A DNA stretch of 64,000 nucleotides, taken from assembly GCA_015689685.1 (NCBI GenBank), contig WVSL01000014.1, positions 1 to 64,000 on the forward strand, read 5' to 3'. The notes beneath the pieces were generated by a model. That model was not told the DNA's origin. It was given only the letters and a program-made list of their open reading frames with translations, and ran no database searches. The position numbers were made by a program, and so were the translations under genes. The DNA comes from Rhodobacterales bacterium HKCCE2091 (GTDB taxonomy: Bacteria; Pseudomonadota; Alphaproteobacteria; Rhodobacterales; Rhodobacteraceae). Below, piece after piece: positions 27,306 through 36,551 of the stretch (position 1 is its first letter; every line of letters starts with the position of its first letter).

Positions 27306-27623
27306 ATGACCCCTGTCCGCACCTTCCCCGAGGTCTCGCCTGACACCGGCGTCCTGCGCCGCGTGCTGTCCGACAGTCCCGAGCTGATGGTCGTGTCCTT
27401 CGGCTTCGAGGAAGGCGCAAGGGGCGCGCTTCACAGCCATCCGCACGTGCAATCCACCTACGTCGAAAGCGGCCGGTTCCGGTTCTCGATCTCGGGCGAG
27501 GAATTCGAGGTCGGCCCCGGCGACAGTTTCGTGATCCCGTCGGGGGCGGAACACGGCTGCGTCTGCCTGAAACCCGGCCGCCTGATCGACACCTTCACCC
27601 CGCGCCGCGACGACTTCTTGTAA
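27306..27623 (+). CDS. kdgF: KdgF-like cupin for unsaturated uronate linearisation
   Basis: 105 residues forming one small cupin domain. Likely metal ligands are in ALHSHPHVQ (H43, H45 or H47, Q49) and SGAEH (H83), matching the His/His/Gln/His arrangement of KdgF. KdgF promotes ring opening of 4,5-unsaturated galacturonate to the linear ketonised form used by KduI. Its place immediately before kduI and kduD supports this over a generic cupin. Cytoplasmic, no signal peptide. Confidence 0.8.
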   Translation: MTPVRTFPEVSPDTGVLRRVLSDSPELMVVSFGFEEGARGALHSHPHVQSTYVESGRFRFSISGEEFEVGPGDSFVIPSGAEHGCVCLKPGRLIDTFTPRRDDFL

Positions 27624-27634
27624 AGGGACACGCC

Positions 27635-28462
27635 ATGACCACCGCCGCCGAAACCCGCTACGCCATCGATCCGGCCAGCGTGAAGGGCCTCGACACGCAG
27701 GGCCTGCGCGACCACTTCCATGTCGGCGGTCTGTTCCGGCCGGGCGAGATCAAGCTGGTCTACAGCCACTACGACCGGCTCATCCTCGGCTCCGCCGTCC
27801 CGGACGGCGGGTCGCTGGTGCTGGATCACGTCGCGGAGGCCGGGACCGCCACGATCCTCGAACGCCGCGAAATGGCGGTGCTGAACATCGGCCCCGCGGG
27901 GCCGGTCTCCGTCGGCGGCGAAAGTTACGAGATCGACACCGGCGAGGTGCTCTATATCGGCATGGGCGCGGGGCCCGTCACCTTCGAGGGGGCCGGCCGC
28001 TACTACATCCTGTCGGCCCCTGCCCACCGCATCTGCCCGACGAAACTCATCAAGGTGTCCGAGGCCCGGCGCGTTGAGATGGGATCGAAGGAGACCGCGA
28101 ACGAGCGGGTCATCATCCAGGTCCTGCACCCGGATGTCTGCGAAAGCTGCCAGCTCCTGATGGGGTACACCCAGTTCGCCGAGGGTTCGGTCTGGAACAC
28201 CATGCCCGCCCACCTGCACGACCGGCGGATGGAGGCGTATCTCTACTTCGACCTGCCCGAGGAAAGCCGGGTGTTCCACTTCATGGGCCGCCCCGACGAG
28301 ACCCGCCACATCGTCATGGCCAACGAGGAGGCCGTGATCTCGCCGCCGTGGTCGATCCATGCGGGCGCGGGAACCGGGGCCTACACGTTCTGCTGGGCGA
28401 TGGCGGGCGACAACGTCGATTTCACCGACATGGACATGGTCGCGATGGGAGACCTGCGGTGA
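27635..28462 (+). CDS. kduI: 5-keto-4-deoxyuronate isomerase
   Basis: 275 residues, normal for KduI. The N-terminal GLRDHFHVGGLFRPGEIKLVYSH block (positions ~25-47) and the metal site MPAHLHDRRMEAYLYFDL, where two His and a Glu bind zinc, with a later His in PPWSIHAGAG, are diagnostic. It isomerises 4-deoxy-L-threo-5-hexosulose uronate to 2,5-diketo-3-deoxygluconate. The stop overlaps the kduD start (GTGA). Confidence 0.94.
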   Translation: MTTAAETRYAIDPASVKGLDTQGLRDHFHVGGLFRPGEIKLVYSHYDRLILGSAVPDGGSLVLDHVAEAGTATILERREMAVLNIGPAGPVSVGGESYEIDTGEVLYIGMGAGPVTFEGAGRYYILSAPAHRICPTKLIKVSEARRVEMGSKETANERVIIQVLHPDVCESCQLLMGYTQFAEGSVWNTMPAHLHDRRMEAYLYFDLPEESRVFHFMGRPDETRHIVMANEEAVISPPWSIHAGAGTGAYTFCWAMAGDNVDFTDMDMVAMGDLR

Positions 28463-29232
28463 GCGGTTCCGAGGTCGCGCCCCTGCTGGGCGACCCCTTC
28501 CGCATCGACGGCCTGCGCGCGCTGGTCACCGGTGCCAATACCGGGATCGGGCAGGCGATTGCCGTCGGGCTCTCTGAGCGCGGCGCGCACGTTCTGGGCG
28601 CCGGGCGGTCGTCCTGCGACGAGACAGTGGCCATGATCGAGGCGGCGGGCGGCACCGGCGAGGCGTTCGCGCTCGACCTCGCCGATCCCGAAGCCGGGGC
28701 CGCGCGGCTGGCGGAGGCCGGCGATCTCGACATCCTCGTGAACAACGCCGGCATCATCCGCCGTGCCGACAGCGTGGACTACACCGCCGCCGACTGGGAC
28801 GACGTGATGGACGTGAACCTGAAGGCCGTGTTCCTGCTGAGCCAGGTGTTCGCGCGGGGCGTCATCGCCCGCGGCGCGCCCGGACGGATCGTCAACATCG
28901 CCTCGCTCCTGTCCTTCCAGGGCGGCATCCGCGTGCCGGCCTACACCGCGTCGAAGCATGGCGTCGCGGGGCTGACGAAGATCCTCGCCAACGAATGGGC
29001 GGCGAAGGGCATCAACGTGAACGCCGTCGCCCCCGGCTACATCGCAACCAACAACACCGAAGCCTTGCGCGACGACCCGAAGCGGTCGGCGGAGATCCTC
29101 GGGCGCATCCCGGCGGGGCGGTGGGGCGATCCCGCCGACATCGCGGGGGCGGTGGCCTTCCTCTGCACCCCCGCCTCGCGCTATGTCACCGGGGCGGTTC
29201 TGAACGTCGACGGGGGCTGGCTTGCACGATAG
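28459..29232 (+). CDS. kduD: 2-deoxy-D-gluconate 3-dehydrogenase / DKII reductase (SDR)
   Basis: 257 residues with a GTG start at 28459 overlapping the kduI stop. Classical SDR: TGANTGIGQAIA cofactor loop near residue 22, NNAGII, the catalytic Ser in NIASLLSFQGG and Tyr/Lys in YTASKHG. It reduces 2,5-diketo-3-deoxygluconate to KDG with NAD(P)H, completing the unsaturated-uronate branch. The long N-terminal run before the Rossmann loop (GDPFRIDGLRALVTG) matches KduD. Confidence 0.9.
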   Translation: MSGSEVAPLLGDPFRIDGLRALVTGANTGIGQAIAVGLSERGAHVLGAGRSSCDETVAMIEAAGGTGEAFALDLADPEAGAARLAEAGDLDILVNNAGIIRRADSVDYTAADWDDVMDVNLKAVFLLSQVFARGVIARGAPGRIVNIASLLSFQGGIRVPAYTASKHGVAGLTKILANEWAAKGINVNAVAPGYIATNNTEALRDDPKRSAEILGRIPAGRWGDPADIAGAVAFLCTPASRYVTGAVLNVDGGWLAR

Positions 29233-30652
29233 GCTGAAACGGGACGGAGACGCGCCGAAGGTCGGCATCGTCCACCTCGGGCCCGGTGCCTTCTTCCGCG
29301 CGTTCATCGCGGTCTGCACCGATGCCGCGATGACCGCGTCGGGGGGGGACTGGGGCATTCTCGCGGTCAGCCTGAAGAGCCCCACGGCGCGCGACCAGCT
29401 CGGGCCGCAAGGCGGTGTCTTCACCGCTGTCGAGCTTGGCCCGGACGGTGAGACGCCGCGCACGATCGGATCGGTGACGGATGTCCTCGTCGCGCCCGAA
29501 GACCCTGCGGCCGTGGTCGCCGCGATGGCCGACCCAACCGTGAAGATCGTGTCGCTGACCGTGACCGAGAAGGGCTATTGCCACAACCCGGCGACCGGGA
29601 AGCTGAACCTCGACCACCCCGACATCGCCCATGATCTCGCGGCGCCGGACGCGCCGCGATCCGCGCCCGGCATGATCGTCGCGGCGCTGGAGGCGCGGCG
29701 CGCGGCCGGCACGCCGCCGTTCACCGTCCTGAGTTGCGACAACCTGCCGTCGAACGGGCCGCTCGTCCGCGGGATGGTGCTGGACTTCGCTCACGCCCGC
29801 GATGCCGCACTCGCGGCCTGGATCGACGACAACGTCAGCTTTCCGGCCACGATGGTCGACCGGATCACGCCCGCGACGACCGGCGAGGATCTCGACCGGA
29901 TCGAGACGATGATCGGGTTCCGGGACGAGGGGCCGGTGGTGCACGAGCCGTTCATCCAGTGGGTGATCGAGGACGATTTCCCGCAGGGCCGCCCCGACTG
30001 GGCCGCCGGCGGCGCGCAGTTCGTGAACAGCGTCGAGGCGCACGAGACGATGAAGCTGCGGTGCCTCAACGGCACCCATTCGACGCTGGCCTATCTCGGC
30101 TACCTCGCCGGGCACCAGACCATCGCCGACACCGTGGCCGACGCGCCCTTCGCCGCGCTGTGCCAGCGGCTGTGGCGGGACGAGATCCTGCCGACCGTGC
30201 CGCAGCCCGAGGGCGAGGACCTGCCCGCCTATTGCACCGCGCTTCTGGAACGCTACCGCAACCCCGCGATCCGCCACCGCACCTGGCAGATCGCGATGGA
30301 CGGCAGCCAGAAGCTGCCGCAGCGCATTCTCGGCACGATCCGCGACACCCTCGCCGAGGGCCGGGTGCCGGAGGGGCTGTGCCTCGCGGTGGCGGGCTGG
30401 ATGCGCTATGTCGGCGGAGTGGACGAGAACGGCGAGGAGATCGACGTGCGCGACCCGCTGGCGAAGGAGCTTCGCGCGGCGTTGGATGCGGCCGACAGCC
30501 CCAAGGACAAGGTCGCCTCGCTGCTCGGGATCGAGGCGGTGTTCGGCGACGACCTTCCCCGGGACCAGCGGTTCCGCGACGCGGTGACGGCGGCCTACCG
30601 GTCGCTGGTCGCGAACGGGTCGCGCGCTACCGTCGAGGCGTACCTGGCATGA
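29222..30652 (+). CDS. Mannitol-dehydrogenase-family uronate reductase (fructuronate/tagaturonate reductase)
   Basis: 476 residues with a TTG start at 29222, overlapping kduD by 11 bases. Long-chain mannitol DH features are VGIVHLGPGAFFRAF for NAD(P) near residue 14, VTEKGYCHNPATGKLNLDHPD near 120, the SCDNLPSNG motif near 178 and the catalytic-Lys block MKLRCLNGTHSTLAYLG near 278. The closest named families are UxuB and mannitol 2-dehydrogenase. The island holds UxaA but no UxuA or separate UxaB, so by context it may reduce tagaturonate to altronate (UxaB role). Which keto-uronate it prefers cannot be settled from sequence alone. Confidence 0.85.
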   Translation: MHDRLKRDGDAPKVGIVHLGPGAFFRAFIAVCTDAAMTASGGDWGILAVSLKSPTARDQLGPQGGVFTAVELGPDGETPRTIGSVTDVLVAPEDPAAVVAAMADPTVKIVSLTVTEKGYCHNPATGKLNLDHPDIAHDLAAPDAPRSAPGMIVAALEARRAAGTPPFTVLSCDNLPSNGPLVRGMVLDFAHARDAALAAWIDDNVSFPATMVDRITPATTGEDLDRIETMIGFRDEGPVVHEPFIQWVIEDDFPQGRPDWAAGGAQFVNSVEAHETMKLRCLNGTHSTLAYLGYLAGHQTIADTVADAPFAALCQRLWRDEILPTVPQPEGEDLPAYCTALLERYRNPAIRHRTWQIAMDGSQKLPQRILGTIRDTLAEGRVPEGLCLAVAGWMRYVGGVDENGEEIDVRDPLAKELRAALDAADSPKDKVASLLGIEAVFGDDLPRDQRFRDAVTAAYRSLVANGSRATVEAYLA

Positions 30653-32172
30653 CCGCGACCATCGTCCTCGACCCCGCGGACGACGTCGCGATCCTGACAT
30701 CGAAGGCGGAGGCGGGGTCGACCCCGCTCTGCTCAGGCACCCCGCTGACCGCCAACGTCCAGGCCGGCCACAAGATCGCGCGGCACGCCATCGCGGGCGG
30801 CGGCCCGATCCTGAAGTTCGGGCAACTCATCGGCTACGCGACCGAAGACATCCCCGAGGGCGCACACGTTCACAGTCACAACTGCGCGTTCGGGGCGCAT
30901 GAAACCACACGCGAGATCGGAGCGGACCTCGCCCGCGCCGAGGCCGCCGTCCCGAAGCCCGCCGACCGCACGTTCGACGGCTACCACCGCGACGATGGCC
31001 GCGTCGGCACCCGCAACGTCATCGCGCTGATCGCAACGGTGAACTGTTCGGCCACGGTGATCCGGCGCGCGGCGGACGAGATCCGGGCGTCGGGGATGCT
31101 GGCCGCCTTCCCCAACATCGACGGCGTCGCCGCCTTCGCCCACGGCACCGGCTGCGGCATGGCCTCGGACGGGCCGGGGTGGGAGAACCTGCAACGGGTG
31201 CTCTGGGGCCACGCCATCCACCCGAACGTCGGCGCTGCGGTCTTCGTCGGGCTCGGCTGCGAGGTCATGCAGATCGCCCGGATGCGCCAGCTTTTCGGCG
31301 GCGGCGAGGCGGAGCGGTTCCACGGCCTGACAATCCAGGAGAACGGCGGCACGCGGGAAACGGTGGCCAAGATCGTCGCCCGCGTCCGCGACCTGCTGCC
31401 CGAGGTGAATGCGACACCGCGCAAACCAGCGCCGCTGTCGAAGCTGACCGTGGCGCTTCAGTGCGGCGGGTCGGACGGCTATTCCGGGATCACCGCGAAC
31501 CCCGCGCTCGGCGCGGCATCGGACCTGATCGTGGGCCACGGCGGCAGCGTGATCCTGTCGGAGACGCCCGAGATCTACGGGGCCGAAGACCTGCTGCTCC
31601 GCCGCGCGCGTAGCCCTGAGGTCGCCGACACGCTGATCGAGCGCCTACGCTGGTGGGAGCGCTACACCGAGATGAACGGCGGCTCGATGGACAACAACCC
31701 GTCCCCCGGCAACAAGGCGGGCGGGCTGACCACGATCCTCGAAAAGTCGCTCGGTGCGGTCGCGAAGGCGGGATCGACGCCGCTGGAGGCCGTTGTGGGC
31801 TACGCGCAGCAGGTGAAGACACCGGGCCTGACCTTCATGGACACGCCGGGCTACGACCCGGTCTCGGCCACCGGCCAGATCGCGGGCGGGGCGCAGATCG
31901 TCGTGTTCACCACCGGGCGCGGATCGGCCTTCGGCTCGAAACCCGCGCCGACGATCAAGCTCGCGACGAACGACCGGCTCTACGCCGCGATGCCCGACGA
32001 CATGGACCTGAACTGCGGCGACATCCTGAGCGCGGGCGTCTCCGTCGCCGACAAAGGCGCGGAGATCCTCGACCTGATCGTGGCGACTGCCAGCGGGCAG
32101 GTCACGCGCAGCGAGGCGCTCGGCCTCGGCGACAACGAGTTCGTGCCCTGGCAGATCGGCGCGGTCATGTGA
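30649..32172 (+). CDS. uxaA: Altronate dehydratase
   Basis: 507 residues from the ATG at 30649, overlapping the reductase stop (ATGA). The N-terminal SAF domain (~1-90; EGAHVHSHNCAF with the metal-site His residues) is followed by the UxaA catalytic region: DGRVGTRNVIAL, VAAFAHGTGCGM, CGGSDGYSGITANPALG and MDTPGYDPVSATGQIAGGAQ. It dehydrates altronate to KDG, using iron. Together with UxaC and the reductase it completes the galacturonate branch. Its 3' end overlaps the convergent AraC gene by 8 bases. Confidence 0.92.
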   Translation: MTATIVLDPADDVAILTSKAEAGSTPLCSGTPLTANVQAGHKIARHAIAGGGPILKFGQLIGYATEDIPEGAHVHSHNCAFGAHETTREIGADLARAEAAVPKPADRTFDGYHRDDGRVGTRNVIALIATVNCSATVIRRAADEIRASGMLAAFPNIDGVAAFAHGTGCGMASDGPGWENLQRVLWGHAIHPNVGAAVFVGLGCEVMQIARMRQLFGGGEAERFHGLTIQENGGTRETVAKIVARVRDLLPEVNATPRKPAPLSKLTVALQCGGSDGYSGITANPALGAASDLIVGHGGSVILSETPEIYGAEDLLLRRARSPEVADTLIERLRWWERYTEMNGGSMDNNPSPGNKAGGLTTILEKSLGAVAKAGSTPLEAVVGYAQQVKTPGLTFMDTPGYDPVSATGQIAGGAQIVVFTTGRGSAFGSKPAPTIKLATNDRLYAAMPDDMDLNCGDILSAGVSVADKGAEILDLIVATASGQVTRSEALGLGDNEFVPWQIGAVM

Positions 32173-33025
32173 CCGGGACCGGCGCCCGGCGCTCGCGGAA
32201 GCTCGACGGGCTGGCCCCCATGTGCCGCTTGAACATGCGGCTGAAGAAATAGGGGTCGGAATAGCCCAGTTCCGCCGCGACGGCCTTCACGCTCATCCCC
32301 TGGCCAAGCCGGTTGGCGGCGAATTCCATCCGTTTCAGTTCGCGGAACTTCTGCGGCGTCATGCCCATCCTGTCGCGAAAGGCGCGGCGGAAGTAGTCGG
32401 CGTTGTAGGGAACCGCGGCATGGGCATCGTCGAGACCGCCGCCGAGCGGGTCCGAGGACAGCCGCGCGGCCACGTTCATGATGTGCATCGACAGCGGATC
32501 ATGGTTTTCCGGCGCGGCGGTTTCCGCGTGCCAGCCGGTGAAGGCATCCTCGAGGAAGGACAGGAGCATGACCATGAACTGGTGATGCTGCTGGAGCGTC
32601 ATCCCCGAAACCGGCCGCCGGTCGCGGTAGGCCGCGACGAGCGGCGCGAGCGTGTCCCAGTCCGACAGCCGGACCTTCGGCGTCAGCGCCATCTGGCCGA
32701 CGACATCGCCGCGGCCGAAAAGTTCCAGCTGGAAGTGTTGCGCGACGCCGGTCAGAAGCTCCGCGCCGCCGCCGTGCGCGCCGCGGAACCGGGTATAGGC
32801 CGGGATCAGCATGGCTTCGCCGGGGCCGAGTTCCAAGCGTTCGGCAGGCTCCCCGACCTGGTAGACGCCGCGCCCGGTCAGGCAGATCACGAGGTCGTGG
32901 ACCGGGTTCACCTTGTCGATCCGCCAGTTGGCCGGGTGGCTCATCCGGATCGGGGATCGCGCAAGCCTGAGCGACAGCGCGCGCATCGGGATGTGGCTGA
33001 GCGGAAGATGTTCGGTTTTATCCAT
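32165..33025 (-). CDS. AraC-family transcriptional regulator
   Basis: 286 residues. The N-terminal half is a cupin-like sensor (DLVICLTGRGVYQVGEPAERLELGPGEAMLIPA at ~45-77). The last ~100 residues carry two helix-turn-helix motifs ending in the AraC signature VKAVAAELGYSDPYFFSRMFKRHMGASPSSFR. It is divergent from the GH4/Tog operon and convergent with uxaA, so it is a good candidate activator of oligogalacturonide uptake genes. The ligand is unknown. Confidence 0.88.
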   Translation of the reverse strand: MDKTEHLPLSHIPMRALSLRLARSPIRMSHPANWRIDKVNPVHDLVICLTGRGVYQVGEPAERLELGPGEAMLIPAYTRFRGAHGGGAELLTGVAQHFQLELFGRGDVVGQMALTPKVRLSDWDTLAPLVAAYRDRRPVSGMTLQQHHQFMVMLLSFLEDAFTGWHAETAAPENHDPLSMHIMNVAARLSSDPLGGGLDDAHAAVPYNADYFRRAFRDRMGMTPQKFRELKRMEFAANRLGQGMSVKAVAAELGYSDPYFFSRMFKRHMGASPSSFRERRAPVPVT

Positions 33026-33060
33026 CCTTTTGTTTCGTTATCATCATTCTGCGAGGCTGA

Positions 33061-33071
33061 CTAGCATATTA
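33061..33071 (+). promoter_or_regulatory. Shared 11-base candidate operator before GH4/Tog operon
   Basis: CTAGCATATTA, identical to the 11 bases at 22938-22948 in the uxaC promoter. It lies in the divergent gap between the AraC gene and the GH4 gene, about 108 bases before the latter. The match is AT-rich in otherwise GC-rich DNA, and both sites precede pectin/uronate operons. No good -35 box was found at the expected distance here. Confidence 0.45.
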
Positions 33072-33178
33072 CTGTCGATCAACAGGCCGATACCCGCGGA
33101 TTCGCGGGGTCCGGGCCGAAAGCAGGGAGGAAATCGCAGGGGTTCCCGGGGTGCCGGGGTACCTTTCGCGGATGCAGC

Positions 33179-34573
33179 ATGCACGAATCCGGACAGGAGA
33201 TACCGGTCCGCATCGCCTATGTCGGCGGCGGATCCCTCAACTGGGCGACGGGCCTGATGGCTGACCTCGCCCATGACACCCGGCTCGCCGCCGAGGTTCG
33301 GCTCTACGACATCGACGCTGCCGCCGCCCGCCGCAATGCGGGCATGGGCGCGCGCTTCGCCGCCGTCTCGCGCGGGACGCCGGCGCGCTACACCGCCTGC
33401 GACAGCCTGGCGGAGGCGCTGGACGGCGCCGACGTGGTGGTCATTTCGATCACGCCTGGCCGGATCGAGGACATGGCCCACGACATCGGCATTCCCGCCC
33501 GCTACGGCATCCCGCAGGCGGTGGGCGACACCGTGGGGCCGGGCGGCTTCCTGCGTGCGATCCGCGCGATCCCGATGCTGGCCGAGATCGGCGCGGCGAT
33601 CGGGGAACACGCGCCGAACGCCCATGTCTGCAACCTCACGAACCCGATGAGCGTCCTGACCGGCGCGCTGTTCGCGGCCTTCCCCGGCATCCGCGCCTGG
33701 GGCGAATGCCACGAGGTCACCAAGATCCGCCGTCTCGTCGCCATGCTGGCGAATGCCGAAGCGGGGGAGGGGACATTCACCCATCGCGACGTGCAGGTGA
33801 ACGTTCTCGGGATCAACCACTTCACCTTCGTCGACCGGATGTCGGTCGGCGGGCGGGACATGCTGCCGGCCTACCGTGCCTTCGCCGAGGCTCACCACGC
33901 GGACGGCTTCCGCCAGGTCGAACCCGGCCACGACGCGCTGCATGACCGCTATTTCGGCACGAAGAACCGTGTCGCCTTCGATCTCCTGCGCCGCTTCGGC
34001 ATCCCCGCCGCGGCCGGCGACAGGCACCTGGCGGAGTTCATGCCCGCCGCCGACTACCTGGCCGACCCCGAAACCTGGGGCTTCGCGCTGACCCCGGTGG
34101 ACTACCGGCTGGAAGCGCAGGCCGAGAAACGCGCGAAGGCGGAAGCCGTGGCCGATGGCCGCGCCGCGCCGGTGGCGAAACGGTCCGACGAGGCGCTCGT
34201 TGACCAGGTCGTCGCGCTGATGGGCGGTGGCACCTACGTCTCCAACGTCAATCTCCCGAACCGGGGACAGGTCGAGGGCCTGCCCCACGGGGTCATCGTG
34301 GAGACCAACGCGCTGTTTACCGGCCTCGGCGTCCAGCCGGTCCATGCGGGCCGCCTGCCGGAGACACTCGAACCCATCGTCCGCGACCATGCCGAACGGC
34401 AGGCGGCGCTCCTGTCCCTGGTCCTCGCGGGGCGGAGCGACGGGCTGTTCGAACTGTTCCGCGACGATCCGCTGGTGCGTCCGCTGTCCGGGGCCGAGGC
34501 GCGCGCGATGTGGGACGAGATGCGCGCCGCGACCGACCGCTGGCTGCCCGAAGCGCTGAAAGGGGCCGCGTGA
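33179..34573 (+). CDS. GH4 family glycosidase, probable alpha-galacturonidase
   Basis: 464 residues. GH4 features: an NAD-binding AYVGGGSLNWATG at the N-terminus, DVVVISITPGR, NLTNPMSVLTG, GECHE (C177 and H178 near the Mn2+ site) and GINHF (H214, metal ligand). GH4 enzymes cleave glycosides by NAD-dependent redox elimination. LplD-like members act on alpha-galacturonides, which fits the Tog transporter and GH28 neighbours; alpha-glucosidase or alpha-galactosidase specificity is the alternative. The ATG at 33179 has only a weak ribosome site. The stop overlaps the next start by one base. Confidence 0.82.
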   Translation: MHESGQEIPVRIAYVGGGSLNWATGLMADLAHDTRLAAEVRLYDIDAAAARRNAGMGARFAAVSRGTPARYTACDSLAEALDGADVVVISITPGRIEDMAHDIGIPARYGIPQAVGDTVGPGGFLRAIRAIPMLAEIGAAIGEHAPNAHVCNLTNPMSVLTGALFAAFPGIRAWGECHEVTKIRRLVAMLANAEAGEGTFTHRDVQVNVLGINHFTFVDRMSVGGRDMLPAYRAFAEAHHADGFRQVEPGHDALHDRYFGTKNRVAFDLLRRFGIPAAAGDRHLAEFMPAADYLADPETWGFALTPVDYRLEAQAEKRAKAEAVADGRAAPVAKRSDEALVDQVVALMGGGTYVSNVNLPNRGQVEGLPHGVIVETNALFTGLGVQPVHAGRLPETLEPIVRDHAERQAALLSLVLAGRSDGLFELFRDDPLVRPLSGAEARAMWDEMRAATDRWLPEALKGAA

Positions 34574-35457
34574 TGGGCGGCGACAACAGGTTCCTCGGGC
34601 TCTGGTACGTCTCGCCCTACCTGATCGGGCTGGTCCTGTTCACGATGTTCCCGTTCCTCGCGTCGTTCTACCTGAGCTTCACGGACTACGACCTGCTGAC
34701 CGCGCCGGAATGGGTCGGGCTGGAGAACTACGAACGGCTCGTGACCCGCGACCGGACCTTCGCGAAATCGCTGCGGGTGACGCTCACCTACGTCTTCACC
34801 ACCGTGCCCCTGAAGCTCTGCTTCGCGCTGTTCATCGCGGTGGTGCTGAACTACCGGCTGAAGGGGATCGGCCTCTTCCGCACCGCCTACTACGTGCCCT
34901 CGATCCTCGGCGGCTCCATCGCCATTGCCGTCCTGTGGCGCTACATCTTCGCCGATACCGGCCTCGTGAACATGATCATCACCGGCTTCGGCGGCGAGCC
35001 GGTCAACTGGTTCGGCGACCCGGGCAACGCGCTCTTCACCATCACGCTGCTGCGCGTGTGGCAGTTCGGGTCGGCGATGGTGATCTTCCTCGCCGCGCTG
35101 CAATCGGTCGACAAGTCGCTTTACGAAGCCGCGTCCATCGACGGGGCGGGGCCGTGGAAGATCTTCCGCCACATCACACTGCCGCTCATCACGCCGGTGA
35201 TCTTCTTCAACCTGATCATGCAGACGGTGCAGGCGTTCCAGGAATTCAACGGGCCGTTCATCATCACCAACGGCGGTCCGCTCCGGTCCACCTACCTGCT
35301 GCCCCTCTACATCTACGAGGAAGCGTTCCAGAGCTTCGACATGGGCTATGCCAGCGCCATCGCCTGGATCCTGTTCCTCATCATCATGACCCTCACTCTC
35401 GTGGCCTTCTGGTCGTCGAAGAAGTGGGTCTACTACGCCGGCGACAAGAGGAACTGA
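34573..35457 (+). CDS. togM: Oligogalacturonide ABC permease (TogM-like)
   Basis: 294 residues, six TM segments (first at ~10-32, LWYVSPYLIGLVLFTMFPFLASFYL). The EAA loop SLYEAASIDGAGPWKIFRHITLP lies near residue 182. It belongs to the MalF-type carbohydrate permeases. Assignment to the Tog (oligogalacturonide) system rests on gene order GH4-permease-permease-ATPase-binding protein-GH28-GH105-CE8. GGCCGCGTG precedes the start, which overlaps the GH4 stop. Confidence 0.8.
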   Translation: MGGDNRFLGLWYVSPYLIGLVLFTMFPFLASFYLSFTDYDLLTAPEWVGLENYERLVTRDRTFAKSLRVTLTYVFTTVPLKLCFALFIAVVLNYRLKGIGLFRTAYYVPSILGGSIAIAVLWRYIFADTGLVNMIITGFGGEPVNWFGDPGNALFTITLLRVWQFGSAMVIFLAALQSVDKSLYEAASIDGAGPWKIFRHITLPLITPVIFFNLIMQTVQAFQEFNGPFIITNGGPLRSTYLLPLYIYEEAFQSFDMGYASAIAWILFLIIMTLTLVAFWSSKKWVYYAGDKRN

Positions 35458-35461
35458 CGCG

Positions 35462-36376
35462 ATGGTCGACGCCACCGACATGGTTCCCGCCACCGCCGCT
35501 TCGCGCGAACCCGCGACGATGCTCGCGCCCAAGAAGAAGCGGCCGTCCCGGGCCGGCGCCATCGTGCGCTACGGGCTGCTGATCGTCGTCGGGCTGGTGA
35601 TGATCTACCCGCTTCTCTGGCTCATCGGCGCGTCCTTCAAGACCAACCAGGAGATCTTCTCGACCCCGTGGTTCTGGCCGCAGAACCCGACGTTCCAGGG
35701 CTACATCGACGGCTGGCAGACCTCGACGCCCTACACGTTCGGGCGGTTCTTCTTCAACTCGCTCTGCATCGTCGTGCCGAAGGTCATCGGCACCGCCGTG
35801 TCCTCGACGCTGGTGGCCTACGGCTTCGCGCGGTTCGACTTCCCGGGCAAGAAGCTGCTGTTCGGGGTGCTGATCGCGACGCTTCTCCTGCCCGACGTGG
35901 TGACGCGGATCCCGCAATACCTCCTGTTCCGGGAGCTCGGCTGGCTCGATACCTTCCTGCCGCTTTTCGTGCCGCAGTGGTTCGCGTGGGAGGCGTTCTT
36001 CGTCTTCATGCTGATCCAGTTCCTCCGCGCCATCCCGCGCGAGATGGAGGAAGCGGCGCGGGTCGACGGGGCGAACACGATGCAGACGCTGATCTTCATC
36101 GTCGTGCCGATGCTGAAACCGGCGATCATCTCGGTCTGCCTGTTCCAGTTCATGTGGACGATGAACGACTTCCTCGGCCCTCTGATCTACATCTCGTCGG
36201 TCGAGAACTACCCGATCTCGCTCGCGCTCCGGCTCGCCATCGACACGACCGAGGCGTTCAACTGGAACGAGATCCTGGCGATGACCGTGCTGGCGCTCAC
36301 GCCGTCGCTCGTCGTGTTCTTCATCGCCCAGAAGTACTTCATCGAGGGCATCGCGACCGGGGGGGTGAAGGGATGA
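35462..36376 (+). CDS. togN: Oligogalacturonide ABC permease (TogN-like)
   Basis: 304 residues. A ~35-residue cytoplasmic N-terminus precedes TM1 (GLLIVVGLVMIYPLLWLIGASF). The EAA motif EMEEAARVDGANTMQTLIFIVVP is near residue 197, typical of MalG-type permeases. It pairs with the upstream TogM-like subunit. A 175-bp gap with inverted repeats separates it from the ATPase gene. Confidence 0.8.
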   Translation: MVDATDMVPATAASREPATMLAPKKKRPSRAGAIVRYGLLIVVGLVMIYPLLWLIGASFKTNQEIFSTPWFWPQNPTFQGYIDGWQTSTPYTFGRFFFNSLCIVVPKVIGTAVSSTLVAYGFARFDFPGKKLLFGVLIATLLLPDVVTRIPQYLLFRELGWLDTFLPLFVPQWFAWEAFFVFMLIQFLRAIPREMEEAARVDGANTMQTLIFIVVPMLKPAIISVCLFQFMWTMNDFLGPLIYISSVENYPISLALRLAIDTTEAFNWNEILAMTVLALTPSLVVFFIAQKYFIEGIATGGVKG

Positions 36377-36462
36377 GTTACCCGTTGGACCCCCGGGGGC
36401 GGCTCACGCTAAACCCGACTGCCCGGGGCTCCGCCCGTTCCGTCCTCGCTCGGTCCACTGGA

Positions 36463-36489
36463 CCGACCGCCGCTTCGCGGACCGGTCGG
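36463..36489 (+). repeat. Hairpin in the gap between togN and togA
   Basis: The 36377-36551 gap is non-coding in character. It contains CCGACC...GGTCGG flanking an inner CCGC-TTC-GCGG stem, a tight imperfect hairpin. It could be a dispersed repeat element or an RNA-processing site. Nothing else was recognised in the gap except a GGGGGAGCAACC ribosome site before togA. Confidence 0.4.
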
Positions 36490-36551
36490 AACCCCCGCGG
36501 GTCAGCGACGCGACGGCTTCTCAACGAATATCTAGCCGGGGGAGCAACCTG

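Noticed and set aside
36377-36551. Small gene between togN and togA
   Set aside because: The gap is hairpin-rich with no ribosome site before a plausible short frame; treated as non-coding.
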